64,000 nt of DNA from JAEMQF01 sp963850525 (GTDB lineage: Bacteria > Pseudomonadota > Gammaproteobacteria > Burkholderiales > Burkholderiaceae_C): contig CAWKLQ010000006.1 in NCBI GenBank assembly GCA_963850525.1, positions 1 through 64,000 on the forward strand. The letters are read 5' to 3'. Of this stretch, positions 1 through 9,108 are shown piece by piece (position 1 is the stretch's first letter; each line of letters begins with the position of its first letter). The notes under the pieces are model-generated. The model made no database searches. It was given only the letters and a program-made list of their open reading frames with translations, and had not been told where the DNA came from. The translations under genes and the position numbers were made by a program.

Positions 1-1160
1 GTCCAGCGTCGCGCTGCCAGCCACTGACGCCGTGCCGTCGCTGACCGTGTAGCTGAAGCTCACCGCAGCTGTCGTCATTCAGCGCCGGCGTGTAGCTCCA
101 CGTGCCGTTGCCGTTGTTGACCAGGCGTACCGCTGCCTGCGACGATGCTCAGGCCCGTTGCGGTGAGGCCGGCGCTGTCGATGTCGCTTGCGTTGGCCAG
201 CAGCTCGGCCTGCGTGATCAGCCGCGCGCCGCTGTCTTCGGCGATCGCCGCGAGGGTCACGGGCGCGGTCGCCGGCGCGTCGTTCACCGGCGTGATGTCC
301 AGCGTCGCGCGCTGCCAGCTGCGACGCCGTGCCGTCGCTGACGCTGTAGCTGAAGCTCACCGCGCTGTCGTCGTTCAGCGCGGGCGTATAGCTCCACGTG
401 CCGTTGCCGTTGTTGACCAGGGTGCCTTGCCCTGCGGCGATGCTCAGGCCCGTTGCGCTCAGGCCGGCGCTGTCGATATCGCTCGCGTTGGCGAGCAGCT
501 CGGCCTGCGTGATCAGCCGTGCGCCGCTGTCTTCGGCGATCGCGGCGAGGGTCACCGGGCTGGACACCGGCGCGTCGTTCACCGGCGTGATGTCCAGCGC
601 CGCGCTGCCTGCTGCGAACGCCGTGCCGTCGCTGACGCTGTAGTCGAAGCTCACCGAGGTGTCGTCGTTCAACGCGGGCGTGTAACTCCACGTGCCGTTG
701 CCGTTGTTCACCAGGGTGCCGCCGCCTGCGGCGATGCTCAGACCCGTGGCGCTCAGGCCGGCGCTGTCGATGTCGCTCGCGTTGGCGAGCAGCTCGGCCT
801 GCGTGATCAGGCGTGCGACCGTGTCTTCGGCGATCGCCGCGAGCGTCACGGCGCTCGTCGACCGGCGCGTCGTTCACCGGCGTGATGTCCAGCGCCGCGC
901 GCGCCGCCACCACGGCCGTGCCGTCGCTCACCGCATAGCTGAACGTGGCCGCGCCGTCGTCGTTCAACGCGGGCGTGTAGGCCCACGTCCCATTGCCGTT
1001 GTTCACCAGGGTGCCGCTGCCTGCGGCAATGCTCAGACCCGTGGCGCTCAGGCCGGCGCTGTCGATATCGCTCGCGTTGGCAAGCAGCTCGGCCTGCGTG
1101 ATCAGCCGCGCGCCACTGTCTTCGGCGATCGCGGCGAGCGTGACCGGCGGCGACGTCGGC
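1..1160 (-). repeat. Tandem 294-bp adhesin repeat units
   Basis: The same boundary sequence (core GCGTCGTTCACCGG) recurs at 277, 572, 867 and 1161, so units are 295, 295 and 294 bp apart. 294 bp is 98 codons; the 295-bp units each carry one extra base. A further partial unit fills 1-276 and the array continues beyond the window. Units differ by only a few bases, so recombination or assembly collapse could easily change the copy number. Confidence 0.9.
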
Positions 1161-2240
1161 GCGTCGTTCACCGGAGCAATCGTCAATGAATAGCGCCCGG
1201 GTGCCGAGCTGCGACCACCATCGTCACGCGCGCTGAACACGATCTCGACGTCGCCGCTGAAATCGGCGTTCGGTACGAACCGCAGTGCGGCAGCTTGCGC
1301 AGCGCTGATCGCTTGACCCGCGACGACGCGCGTCAAGCCGTCGGCGAGCGTCACGTTCCCATTCACCGGGGTCTCGTGCAGCGTCAACGCCACCACGCTG
1401 CCGTCGACATCTTGTCCCTGCAACGTCAGGTCGACCGGAGTGTCTTCGAGCGTGTCCCCTCGTTCCGAGGTGACGATCGGAGCGTCGTTGACCGGCTGGA
1501 CAAGAATCGTCACGCGGTGTGAAACGCTGCTCTGCGCGGTGCTGACGGTGTAGGCGAATTCACCGACTCGGCTGCGAGTGTCGTACTCATCGGGCGGCGC
1601 GTACACGAGCCCGGCCAAGTCGCCCGGCGTCAGCGCTGCACCAGTGATCAATGGCGCGCCGTCGGCCCGCCTGACTTCGCCGATCGCCGGAACCTGATCG
1701 ACGGTCATCACCGTCACCGGGATTTCGGCGGCGGGCGGGCTCAACCGTAGGCTGACGGGGGGTCCCTCTTCGACGGCGATGACGGCATTGAGATTGCCCT
1801 CCTGAGGTGATTGAGGAACGCTTGCGCCGCTCCGCCAGGAGCGACTCGGACGCCATGCGCCGATCTTCGAGCGCCATCGCGTCGAGGCCAGCGGCAGCAA
1901 GCTTGGGAAGCGGCAGCCCCATCGGCTCCGAGACCCGGGCCACGCGCTCGGGGCTCAGCAGCTCGGATCCGTCTTCCACCTTCGGTTCGGGCGGCGGTTC
2001 GGCGGGGGGGGGGGGGACGGCAACCACCTGCGCAATCACTTCGGCGGGTGCAACGACACGCGGGACTTCGTCGGATCGCGTGAATTCGACGATGCCGTCC
2101 TCCGACGTCAGGATGATGTCGCCCTTTTGAACCGGGTCGCCGATCTTGAGCGGCCTGAACGTGCCATTGCCGGAACGGATTTGCGCAGTGCCGAACAAGC
2201 CGACGACCGTGCCGTTGCTGGAGTGGATGATGATCGGCAT
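1..2240 (-). CDS. Giant repetitive surface adhesin (LapA/BapA-like), 3' end outside window, frame-broken
   Basis: The gene starts at ATG 2240 behind an AAGGG ribosome site and runs off the window start. Residues 1-70 resemble the N-terminal retention module of LapA-type adhesins, which anchors the protein in its outer-membrane pore. A proline stretch (about 76-86, encoded by a 13-C run) follows, then a linker, one non-repeated cadherin-like domain (about 1170-1500) ending in PVNDAP, then near-identical 98-residue Ig/cadherin-like units, each ending DITPVNDAP. Reading is broken near positions 1810, 855, 315, 128 and 68. Every break is repaired by removing one base, and the protein sequence between breaks is intact, so sequencing error is as likely as decay. 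The upstream type I secretion genes are its expected exporter. Predicted role, by inference: cell attachment and biofilm formation. Confidence 0.75.
2004..2016 (-). repeat. 13-base poly-C tract (coding strand) inside the adhesin gene
   Basis: Thirteen consecutive G on the plus strand read as C13 in the adhesin, encoding four prolines at residues 76-79. The tract lies just after the N-terminal module. A mononucleotide run of this length is a classical slipped-strand site; loss of one base would lead to a TGA stop about 50 bases downstream. Confidence 0.9.
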
Positions 2241-2290
2241 GCGGTGACCCTTTGCGCCCGTGTCAGGCGCCGGCAAGACGCGCGTGGAGA

Positions 2291-2312
2291 AGTCCGAATC
2301 CGACTTCGGACT
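2291..2312. repeat. Inverted repeat in the leader of the adhesin gene
   Basis: Arms AGTCCGAA (2291-2298) and TTCGGACT (2305-2312) with a 6-base loop lie in the 171-base gap between the HlyD gene and the adhesin. There is no T-run, so it is not a standard terminator. It could be a processing or regulatory hairpin that sets adhesin expression apart from its secretion genes. Confidence 0.5.
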
Positions 2313-2411
2313 CACGCGCATCGTTGCCCGACGCCGCGCCGCGGTCAATCCCTAGCTTGGAGGCGCCAATCTCGCAATGCCGAGATCGCGGGTGTCCACC
2401 GCAACCAGGTG

Positions 2412-3758
2412 TCAGCGTTCGCGCAGCGCGTTCGCCTTGGCTTTCAGAACCGGCTTGAGCAGGTACGACAAGACCGTCTTGTTGCCCGTCAGGATGTCGA
2501 CTTCCGCGGTCATTCCCGGGATGATCGGCAGCTTTTCGCCCAGGCTGGCGTGCACGGTGCGAAGTCGCACCCGATAGAACGCGTTGCCGCGCTCGTCGAC
2601 CACAGTGTCGGGGCTGATGTTTTCGACCTCTGCGGTCATTGCGCCGAAGATCGAAAAGTCGTACGCGGTGAACTTGACCGTCGCGCTCTGCCCCGGGTGA
2701 ATGAATCCGATGTCCTTGGGTTGCACTTTCGCCTCGAGGACCAGCGTGTCGTCGATGGGAACGATCTCGACGATGTCTTTGCCCGGTTGCACGACTCCGC
2801 CGACGGTGTTGGCGAGCAGGCGCTGCACGCGGCCGCGCACCGGGCTCCTGATCTGCGCCTTCTCGACCCGGTCGGCGAGCGCCACCGCGCCCTGGTTCAA
2901 CGCGTTGAGCCGGCCCATCACGTCGGCGAGTTCCTTGCGCGCTTCGTTGCGAAACCCGAGTTCGGTTTCCTGCGCTTTGCGCTGCGCCTCGGCAATCGCC
3001 GCGCGCACGCGTTCGATTTGCGCCGCGGCCTGTTCGGCTTCGCCCCGGCTGCGCGACACGTCGCGGTCGAGGCGCAAGACTTCCACCTCCGAGACCGCAC
3101 CGCTGGCGAGCAGCGGCCGGGTCCGGCCGAGTTCCTGCAGGTTCAGGTCGAGGCTGCGCTCGGCACTCGCCTTGCGCGCCTGCACCTCGCTGAGCTCCTG
3201 CTGGCGCTGCTGCAACTGCTGTTGGTTGATCGCGAGCATCGTCTGCAGCTCGGTGTGGCGCGCCTCGAACAAGCGCCGCTCCTCTTCGAGGATGTGCTTC
3301 TCGTGCACGCCGGCGGCGCCGGACGGACGAAACCGCGCACCCTCGGCCAACGCGCGCAGGCGCGCCAGCCGGGCGCGCAACGCGAAACCCGTGGCCGCGC
3401 TCTCGCGCATCCCGGACGTCGCCCGGGTCTCGTCGATCTTCAGCAGCAACTGATCCTTCTCGACGAGCTGCCCTTCGCGCACCAGGATTTCCGAGACCAC
3501 GCCACCGTCGTACGACTGCACGAGTTGCAACTGGCGCGACGGGATCACTCTGGCATCGCCGCGCACGACCTCATCGACGCGAGCGAGCGCCGCCCAGGCG
3601 ATGCACATCGCCACGACGAGCGCGGCGGCGCGAACGATCGCCTGTGCGCGGCGCGTCTGCTGGCGCGACATGACCTGCTCGGCCTCGAGCTCGAAGCTGC
3701 GAAACGATGCTGCCCCGGGACCGGGCTGCTGTGGTGCGCTCCAAGAATCGCCGAACAT
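2412..3758 (-). CDS. Type I secretion periplasmic adaptor (HlyD/LapC family)
   Basis: This 448-residue membrane-fusion protein should link the inner-membrane ABC transporter to the TolC channel. It has one N-terminal membrane helix (about residues 40-58), a biotinyl-lipoyl-like segment with the family motif around DGGVVSEILVREGQLV, a long alpha-helical hairpin rich in Q, E, R and L (about 150-300), and a C-terminal beta-barrel region ending near the inner-membrane side. The length is normal for the family. It lies 41 bases after the ABC transporter and upstream of the adhesin on the same strand, which fits a single export operon. An alternative in-frame ATG exists at residue 30. Confidence 0.92.
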   Translation of the reverse strand: MFGDSWSAPQQPGPGAASFRSFELEAEQVMSRQQTRRAQAIVRAAALVVAMCIAWAALARVDEVVRGDARVIPSRQLQLVQSYDGGVVSEILVREGQLVEKDQLLLKIDETRATSGMRESAATGFALRARLARLRALAEGARFRPSGAAGVHEKHILEEERRLFEARHTELQTMLAINQQQLQQRQQELSEVQARKASAERSLDLNLQELGRTRPLLASGAVSEVEVLRLDRDVSRSRGEAEQAAAQIERVRAAIAEAQRKAQETELGFRNEARKELADVMGRLNALNQGAVALADRVEKAQIRSPVRGRVQRLLANTVGGVVQPGKDIVEIVPIDDTLVLEAKVQPKDIGFIHPGQSATVKFTAYDFSIFGAMTAEVENISPDTVVDERGNAFYRVRLRTVHASLGEKLPIIPGMTAEVDILTGNKTVLSYLLKPVLKAKANALRER

Positions 3759-3799
3759 CGTGCGCCGATCTCAGTCTCTTGCCGTCGGTCCCGCGACGC

Positions 3800-6034
3800 T
3801 CACGCGGCCTTCGCGACCCGCCCGCCGGCGAGCGCTTCCAGGATCGCGTCGCGCGGCCCGTCGGCGACGATGCGCCCGGCGTCGAGCACGATCACGCGCG
3901 TCACCAAGGCGAGCAGCGTCGTGCGGTGGGTCGCCAGGAGGACGGTCTTGTCGCGCGCGAATTGATCGATCCGAGCGGTCACGAGCGATTCGGTCGAAAA
4001 GTCCATCGCGCTGGTCGGTTCGTCGAGCAGCAACAGCGGCGAATTGCGCAGCACAGCGCGCGCCAGGCCGACCGCTTGGCGCTGGCCACCCGAGAGCAGT
4101 TCGCCGCGCTCGCCCACCGGCAGGTCGTAGCCGCGCGGATGCCGATTCACGAAGTCGGCCAGGCCGGCCACCTCCGCCGCCGCGGCGACCGCCGAATCGT
4201 CGGCGTACGGCATACCCATGCCGAGGTTCTCGCGCAGGCTGCCGTGGAACAGCGTCACGTCTTGCGCCACCGAGGCGGCGTTGCGCCGCACGTCGGCGGG
4301 ATCGAGCTGGCGCACGTCGATTCCGTCGAGCAGCACCGCGCCTGCGCTCGGCGCGTACAGGCCCAGCAGCAGACGCTGAATCGTCGACTTGCCCGAGCCG
4401 ACCCGCCCGATGAACGCGACCCGCTCGCCCGCGTTCACTTTGAAGCTCACGCCGTCGAGCGCGGAGTCGGTGCGGTCCGGGTAGTTGAACTTGACGTCGC
4501 GGAACTCGACTTCGCCGCGAAGCCGCGGGAGCTGCACGAACACCCGATCGGCGGGACGCTCGATCGCGCTGGCCATCACCTGATTCAGCTTTTCGAGCGC
4601 GGTGCGCGCGCCCTGGTACTGCATCATCAAACCCACGATTTGGCCCGCGGGCGCGAGCGCGCGGCTGGCGAGCATGCTCGCTGCGATCAGGGCGCCGACC
4701 GTCAAGTCGTGGCGTCCGATGAGGTAGACCCCGATGACGACGATGACGACCGTGACGCCCTGGGTCAGCAGATTCGTGCCCACCATCGCCGACGCCGCCA
4801 ACGCGCGCATCTTGACACCGGTGCTGGCCAGGAAGATGTTCGCACGCTCCCAGTGCGCCTGCACCACGCCCTCGGCGGCCTGCGCCTTGATCGTCTCGAT
4901 TCCCGCCAGCGCTTCGACCAGCGTGGCGTTACGCAACGCGCCTGCGCGGTAGGTCGTCTCGGACAGCTCGTGCAGCCGGTGCTGCAGGATCGAGCCGACC
5001 AGCGCGATCAGCAACCCGGCAATCGCGACCGGCAACGCCAGCCACACCGAAATCCACGCGAGCACACCGACGAAGAGCAATCCGAACGGAAGATCGATCA
5101 GCGCCGTCACCGTGCTCGACGCGATGAAGTCGCGCACCTGCTCGAAGCTGCGCAAGTTGGCGGCGAACGCACCCACCGATTCGGGCCGCTGCTCGAGCTT
5201 GGTTCCAAGCACGCGCTCCATCAGGCGCGCCGAAAGCTGCACGTCGATACGCGCGCTCGCTTCGTCGACGAAGCGGCTGCGCATCAATCGCATCGCGACA
5301 TCGGCTGCCAGCGCCAGCGCGACGCCGATCGCGAGCGCCCAGAGCGTCTCGACCGCATGGTTCGGCACCACGCGGTCGTAGACGTTCATCGAGAACATCG
5401 GAAGCGCGAGCGCAAAAAGGTTGATCAGCGCCGCCGCGCACAGAACGTCGCGATAGACGAAGCGCTGCTCGAGCAATGCGCCCCAGAACCAGTGACGCGA
5501 CGGCAACTCGCCGCTTGGCGTGGCGCCTGAGCCGACGCGCGAATCGAAGCGGAACTGCGGCCGAACGAACAGCGCGACGCCGCTGGCGCGCAATGCCAGA
5601 TCGGCGAGCGTCCACGTGACCGAGCCCTGCCCCGTCTCGGGCAGCAGAACATGTGCCAGGCCAGCGCCGGCATCCAGACCGGTCAGCACGCAAGCGCGAT
5701 GGTCCTTCAACAGCAGAATCGCCGGCAGAGCTGCCGCGTCCATCGAGTCCAGGTTCGTGCGTTGCAGCTTGCTCGCCATCCCGGCGCGCGCTGCCGCACG
5801 CTCGACCAGGTCGAGGGAAAGCTGCCCTTGCGTCAGCGGCAGCCCGGCAGACAGCGAGGCGCGCGAAGCAGCGCGGCCGTGCAGGCGGCAGACTTCGACC
5901 AGGCAGTCCAACAGCGGATCGGGATGCACCAGGTCCTCACGCCACGACGCCCGCCGGGGCTCCTGCGGCCCGGGATGGACGGGGGCGTTGCCGCGCGCTT
6001 TCGGATTGACGCCGAGCGGCGGCAGTTTGCTCAC
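3800..6034 (-). CDS. Type I secretion ABC transporter with C39-like domain (LapB family)
   Basis: A 744-residue ATPase/permease that powers export of the adjacent adhesin. Its N-terminal region (about 35-160) is a C39 peptidase-like domain, but the stretch around DPLLDCLVEVCRLHG lacks the usual catalytic Cys context, so it probably recognises substrate without cutting it. Several membrane helices follow (about 190-460), then the ATPase domain with Walker A GRVGSGKST, signature LLSGGQRQ, Walker B LLLLDEPTSAMD and the switch histidine in LLATHRTT. The start is GTG, 17 bases after the TolC-family gene stops, and the HlyD gene follows. Confidence 0.93.
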   Translation of the reverse strand: MSKLPPLGVNPKARGNAPVHPGPQEPRRASWREDLVHPDPLLDCLVEVCRLHGRAASRASLSAGLPLTQGQLSLDLVERAAARAGMASKLQRTNLDSMDAAALPAILLLKDHRACVLTGLDAGAGLAHVLLPETGQGSVTWTLADLALRASGVALFVRPQFRFDSRVGSGATPSGELPSRHWFWGALLEQRFVYRDVLCAAALINLFALALPMFSMNVYDRVVPNHAVETLWALAIGVALALAADVAMRLMRSRFVDEASARIDVQLSARLMERVLGTKLEQRPESVGAFAANLRSFEQVRDFIASSTVTALIDLPFGLLFVGVLAWISVWLALPVAIAGLLIALVGSILQHRLHELSETTYRAGALRNATLVEALAGIETIKAQAAEGVVQAHWERANIFLASTGVKMRALAASAMVGTNLLTQGVTVVIVVIGVYLIGRHDLTVGALIAASMLASRALAPAGQIVGLMMQYQGARTALEKLNQVMASAIERPADRVFVQLPRLRGEVEFRDVKFNYPDRTDSALDGVSFKVNAGERVAFIGRVGSGKSTIQRLLLGLYAPSAGAVLLDGIDVRQLDPADVRRNAASVAQDVTLFHGSLRENLGMGMPYADDSAVAAAAEVAGLADFVNRHPRGYDLPVGERGELLSGGQRQAVGLARAVLRNSPLLLLDEPTSAMDFSTESLVTARIDQFARDKTVLLATHRTTLLALVTRVIVLDAGRIVADGPRDAILEALAGGRVAKAA

Positions 6035-6051
6035 GGCCGTCGCGCGAGGTG

Positions 6052-7530
6052 CTACGGACGGCTCGCGGGCGGGCGCGGTGGCTGCGCCGCCGGGGCCTGC
6101 TGCGCCAGGGCGTCCGCCCGCGCATCGAGAGCGCTGCGATCGGTGGTTTGCAGGGCCACCGGGTGGACGTTGCAGCGAGCCGGAGCGTCGTCGCCTCGAA
6201 CCCAGCCCGCGGTTTCGGCAGGCACCGTGTCGGCACGGCGGATGCCGAGTTGCGCGCCCAACTGATTCATCGCGGCGTGAGTACGCGCGTAGGCCAGCGC
6301 CAGGTCGTGCTCGGCGTTCGCCTGCGCGCGCTTCGCGCTGTACAACTCGCTCTCCGAATTCAGCAGATCGACCAGATTGCGCTGGCCGATCTCGAACTGC
6401 TGGCGATACGCGTCGCGCGCCTTCTCGCTGGCGACACTGTTGCGCTCGAGAAGCGCGCGCTGCTCGCGCAGCTTGAGCGTATCGTTGAACGCGATCGCTG
6501 CGGTCTGGCTGACGTCGCGGCAGGTCCGGTCGCGCTGGTCGGCGGCCTGATCGACCAGCCGCACCTGCTGGCGAATTCGTGCCTGATCGGCGCCGCCGCT
6601 GTACAGGCTCCAGTTGAGGACGATTTCCGCCGCCGCGTCGCGATTCTGGTCGCGGATCCCGTCCAGATGGTGGCCTGTCGTCGCACGCACGCGCGCTTCG
6701 ATGCGCGGCTTGAGCGCGGCGTGGCGGATTTCGACCTGGGCGCGCGCCGAGCGCAAGGACTCGATGCTCGCGCTGATACCGGCGTTCTGTTCGACGGCCG
6801 CCCGCATCGCTTGCGCCGCGCTCGCCGGCACGGCGCGCTCAAGCCACTCGATCGGCGGCATCGCCGGCGGCGGATCGCTACCGACGATTCGTTGGTAGCG
6901 CGCGCCGACGTCGTGCAGGTTCGCCGTTTCGGTGCTGAGGTTCGATTCGGCGAGCGCGAGGCGGGCGGCCGCCTGTTCCAGATCGACGCCGCGGCTCACA
7001 CCCGCTTTCACCCGCGTCTCGATCCGCACGAGCGAGTAGCGGTGCTGCACGTAGTTGTCTTCGGCGAGCTGGACCAGCCGGCGCATGCGCATCAAGTCGT
7101 AGTGCGCGCGCGCGGCTTCCAGCGCAATCTGCTCGGTCGTATCGACGAGCTCGAAATAGCGCGCCCGTTGATCGTGGCCGAGCCGCTCGACTTCGCCTTG
7201 CGTCCCCAGCCCGTCCCACAGCAGTTGCGTCACACTCGCACCGACGCTGCTGCGGGTCAAGGTCTGGCTGGCCGGATTTCGGTTGCCGATTCGATCGCTG
7301 TCCTTGCCGACGCTGGCGTTGACGTCGACGCGCGGCAGCAACCCGCCACGCGCTGCGGCGACGGCGTCGATCGATGCCCGATACGCGTTGAACCGGGCGC
7401 TCACGTCCGGGTGCGTCTCGATCGCCCGCGCCGCGGCGGCCTGCAGGCTGCCTGCCGGCTGCGCGCTTGCCGTCCCTCCCACCAGCAGCAGCATCGCCGC
7501 TGCGCGGGTGGCACTCCATCTCGTGTCCAT
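6052..7530 (-). CDS. Outer-membrane efflux channel of the type I system (TolC/LapE family)
   Basis: A 492-residue TolC-type protein. The start at 7530 gives a signal peptide with a hydrophobic run (AAAMLLLVGG) and a cleavage site near TASAQP. Paired helical repeats with the family pattern LxxAxxRAxETHPDVSA and LLWDGLGTQGEVE are visible, and the C-terminal tail is proline-rich. It is the first gene of the export cluster (TolC protein, ABC transporter, HlyD, adhesin), so it should form the outer-membrane exit duct. In LapA-type systems this pore also holds the retained adhesin; that role is inferred here. Confidence 0.92.
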   Translation of the reverse strand: MDTRWSATRAAAMLLLVGGTASAQPAGSLQAAAARAIETHPDVSARFNAYRASIDAVAAARGGLLPRVDVNASVGKDSDRIGNRNPASQTLTRSSVGASVTQLLWDGLGTQGEVERLGHDQRARYFELVDTTEQIALEAARAHYDLMRMRRLVQLAEDNYVQHRYSLVRIETRVKAGVSRGVDLEQAAARLALAESNLSTETANLHDVGARYQRIVGSDPPPAMPPIEWLERAVPASAAQAMRAAVEQNAGISASIESLRSARAQVEIRHAALKPRIEARVRATTGHHLDGIRDQNRDAAAEIVLNWSLYSGGADQARIRQQVRLVDQAADQRDRTCRDVSQTAAIAFNDTLKLREQRALLERNSVASEKARDAYRQQFEIGQRNLVDLLNSESELYSAKRAQANAEHDLALAYARTHAAMNQLGAQLGIRRADTVPAETAGWVRGDDAPARCNVHPVALQTTDRSALDARADALAQQAPAAQPPRPPASRP

Positions 7531-7715
7531 GGTGCCCCCATCTTCAGCAGGACTCGCTACGCCCGAGCCGCCCACGCGAGGTACGCGCGCGGCCAACGCC
7601 GGGCTGTCAGCGAATTTCAGCGTGGCCGAAGCATGAAGCCCGACGTCGTTTCGGCCTAGACCCGAACTGAGGGGGATGCGTTGCGGGCCGAATGGTCGGG
7701 CCCGAATTCATGCTT

Positions 7716-9032
7716 TCAGCCTGAAGGCCCGCGGCGCGAAAGCGAACCGGCGACGACGTTCGCCATGCGCAGCGCCGCGCCTCGCTGGCTCGCCGCGAAT
7801 CCGCTCGCGCGCTCGCTCCAGGCGCAAGCGTCAGCAGCGGCACAGAGCGCGACGCCGCGCGCGACGGCTTCGGCGACATCGGCAACGCGGATCGCCGCGT
7901 CGGCGCGCACCGCGAGTTCGGCAGCCTGCGCAAAGTTGAACGTGTGCGGCCCCATCACGACCGGACAGCCGCACGCCGCCGCTTCGATCAGGTTCTGCCC
8001 GCCCAGCGGCGCGAAGCTGCCACCAAGCAACGCGACATGCGCCGCTGAGTAGTAGAGCGCCATTTCGCCGAGCGAATCGCCGAGCCAGACGTCCGCCGAA
8101 CCTGCGTCGGGCGGTGGTGCGTCGGCCCAGCTGCCGCGGCGACGCATCGACAGGCCGCTGGCTTCGATCAGCGTGGCCACTTCATCAAAACGTTGGGGAT
8201 GGCGCGGCACGATCAGCAGCAGCGGGCGCGGCGGCGCGAGGCTCATCGCTTGTTCGCGCCACTCCGCGAGCAACGGCGCCTCTTCTCCTTCGCGCGTGCT
8301 TGCTGCCAGGACGACGCTGCGCTGCAGCGCGTCGCGCCAGGCGCGACCGCGTGCGAGCTGGGCCGGATCAGGCGCCATGTCGAATTTCAGGTTGCCTGAG
8401 ACCTTCACTTCACGCGCGCCACTCACCCTCAGGCGCTGTGCGTCGTCAGTCGTCTGGGCGAGAACCAGACTCAAGCGTTGCAGCGCCGGCCGCAGCAGCG
8501 CCGCGAAACGCTCGCCCTTGCGCCGGCTCTTTTCGCTCAGGCGAGCGTTTGCGAGCACCATCGGAACACCCTCGCGCTGCGCTGCGTGCAGCAGGTTCGG
8601 CCAGATTTCGGTTTCCATCAGAATGCCGACCGACGGCCGAAAGTGGCGCAGAAAACGCCGCACCGCGCCGGGGGTGTCGAGCGGCAACCACGCCTGCACG
8701 TCGCCATCGTGCAGCAGCGCCCGGCCGGCCTCGCGGCCTGTCGCCGTGCCATGCGTGAGCAACAGGCGCATGCCGGGGCAGGTGTTGCGCAGCGCGTCGA
8801 TCAGCGCCGCGGCGGCGCGCGTTTCGCCGAGCGACACGGCGTGCACCCAGACGGCACCCGGCTGCGCTGCGCCCAAGTACACACCCAAGCGCTCGCGCAG
8901 GGCGTGGCGGTAGAGCGGTTCGGCACGGCTGCGCCATGCGTAGCGCAGCAGGATCGCCGGCGTGAGCAGGCGCAGCAGGAACGAGTAAAGCGCAAGCGCG
9001 ATCCGTTCGCGGGGCGAGCGGCCTGTTGCCAT
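7716..9032 (-). CDS. waaA: 3-deoxy-D-manno-octulosonic acid (Kdo) transferase
   Basis: WaaA adds Kdo residues to the lipid A precursor at the inner membrane, the first step of LPS core assembly. The ATG at 9032 gives 438 residues, the usual length. Features seen: an N-terminal membrane-associated stretch (LALYSFLLRLLTPAILL), the glycosyltransferase-30 acceptor motif WVHAVSLGET, the segment GILMETEIWPNLL, and the donor-site motif GGSFAPLGGQNLIEAA. waaC lies just upstream on the same strand, separated by a REP-like palindrome. An upstream extension of the frame would only translate the palindrome and is rejected. Confidence 0.95.
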   Translation of the reverse strand: MATGRSPRERIALALYSFLLRLLTPAILLRYAWRSRAEPLYRHALRERLGVYLGAAQPGAVWVHAVSLGETRAAAALIDALRNTCPGMRLLLTHGTATGREAGRALLHDGDVQAWLPLDTPGAVRRFLRHFRPSVGILMETEIWPNLLHAAQREGVPMVLANARLSEKSRRKGERFAALLRPALQRLSLVLAQTTDDAQRLRVSGAREVKVSGNLKFDMAPDPAQLARGRAWRDALQRSVVLAASTREGEEAPLLAEWREQAMSLAPPRPLLLIVPRHPQRFDEVATLIEASGLSMRRRGSWADAPPPDAGSADVWLGDSLGEMALYYSAAHVALLGGSFAPLGGQNLIEAAACGCPVVMGPHTFNFAQAAELAVRADAAIRVADVAEAVARGVALCAAADACAWSERASGFAASQRGAALRMANVVAGSLSRRGPSG

Positions 9033-9053
9033 GGTCAAGGAGCTGCGCCGCGA

Positions 9054-9079
9054 TGGATCCCGGCTTTCGCCGGGATGAC
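9054..9079. repeat. REP-like palindrome between waaC and waaA
   Basis: A hairpin with core CCCGGCTTTCGCCGGG flanked by TGGAT and ATGACG. The same element occurs at 10130, 10205, 32234 and 32281, always in gaps between genes, as expected for extragenic palindromes. Confidence 0.85.
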
Positions 9080-9108
9080 GGGCGGCGCCGGCATGACGGG
9101 GCACGCGC

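Noticed and set aside
1..1160. Tandem repeats considered as a CRISPR array
   Set aside because: The units are 294 bp, coding and adjacent, with no spacers and no cas genes.
2127..3965. 612-codon open frame on the plus strand opposite the HlyD gene
   Set aside because: Arg/Ala/His-rich composition with no motif; it mirrors the minus-strand HlyD gene, whose motifs are clear. A GC-rich shadow frame.
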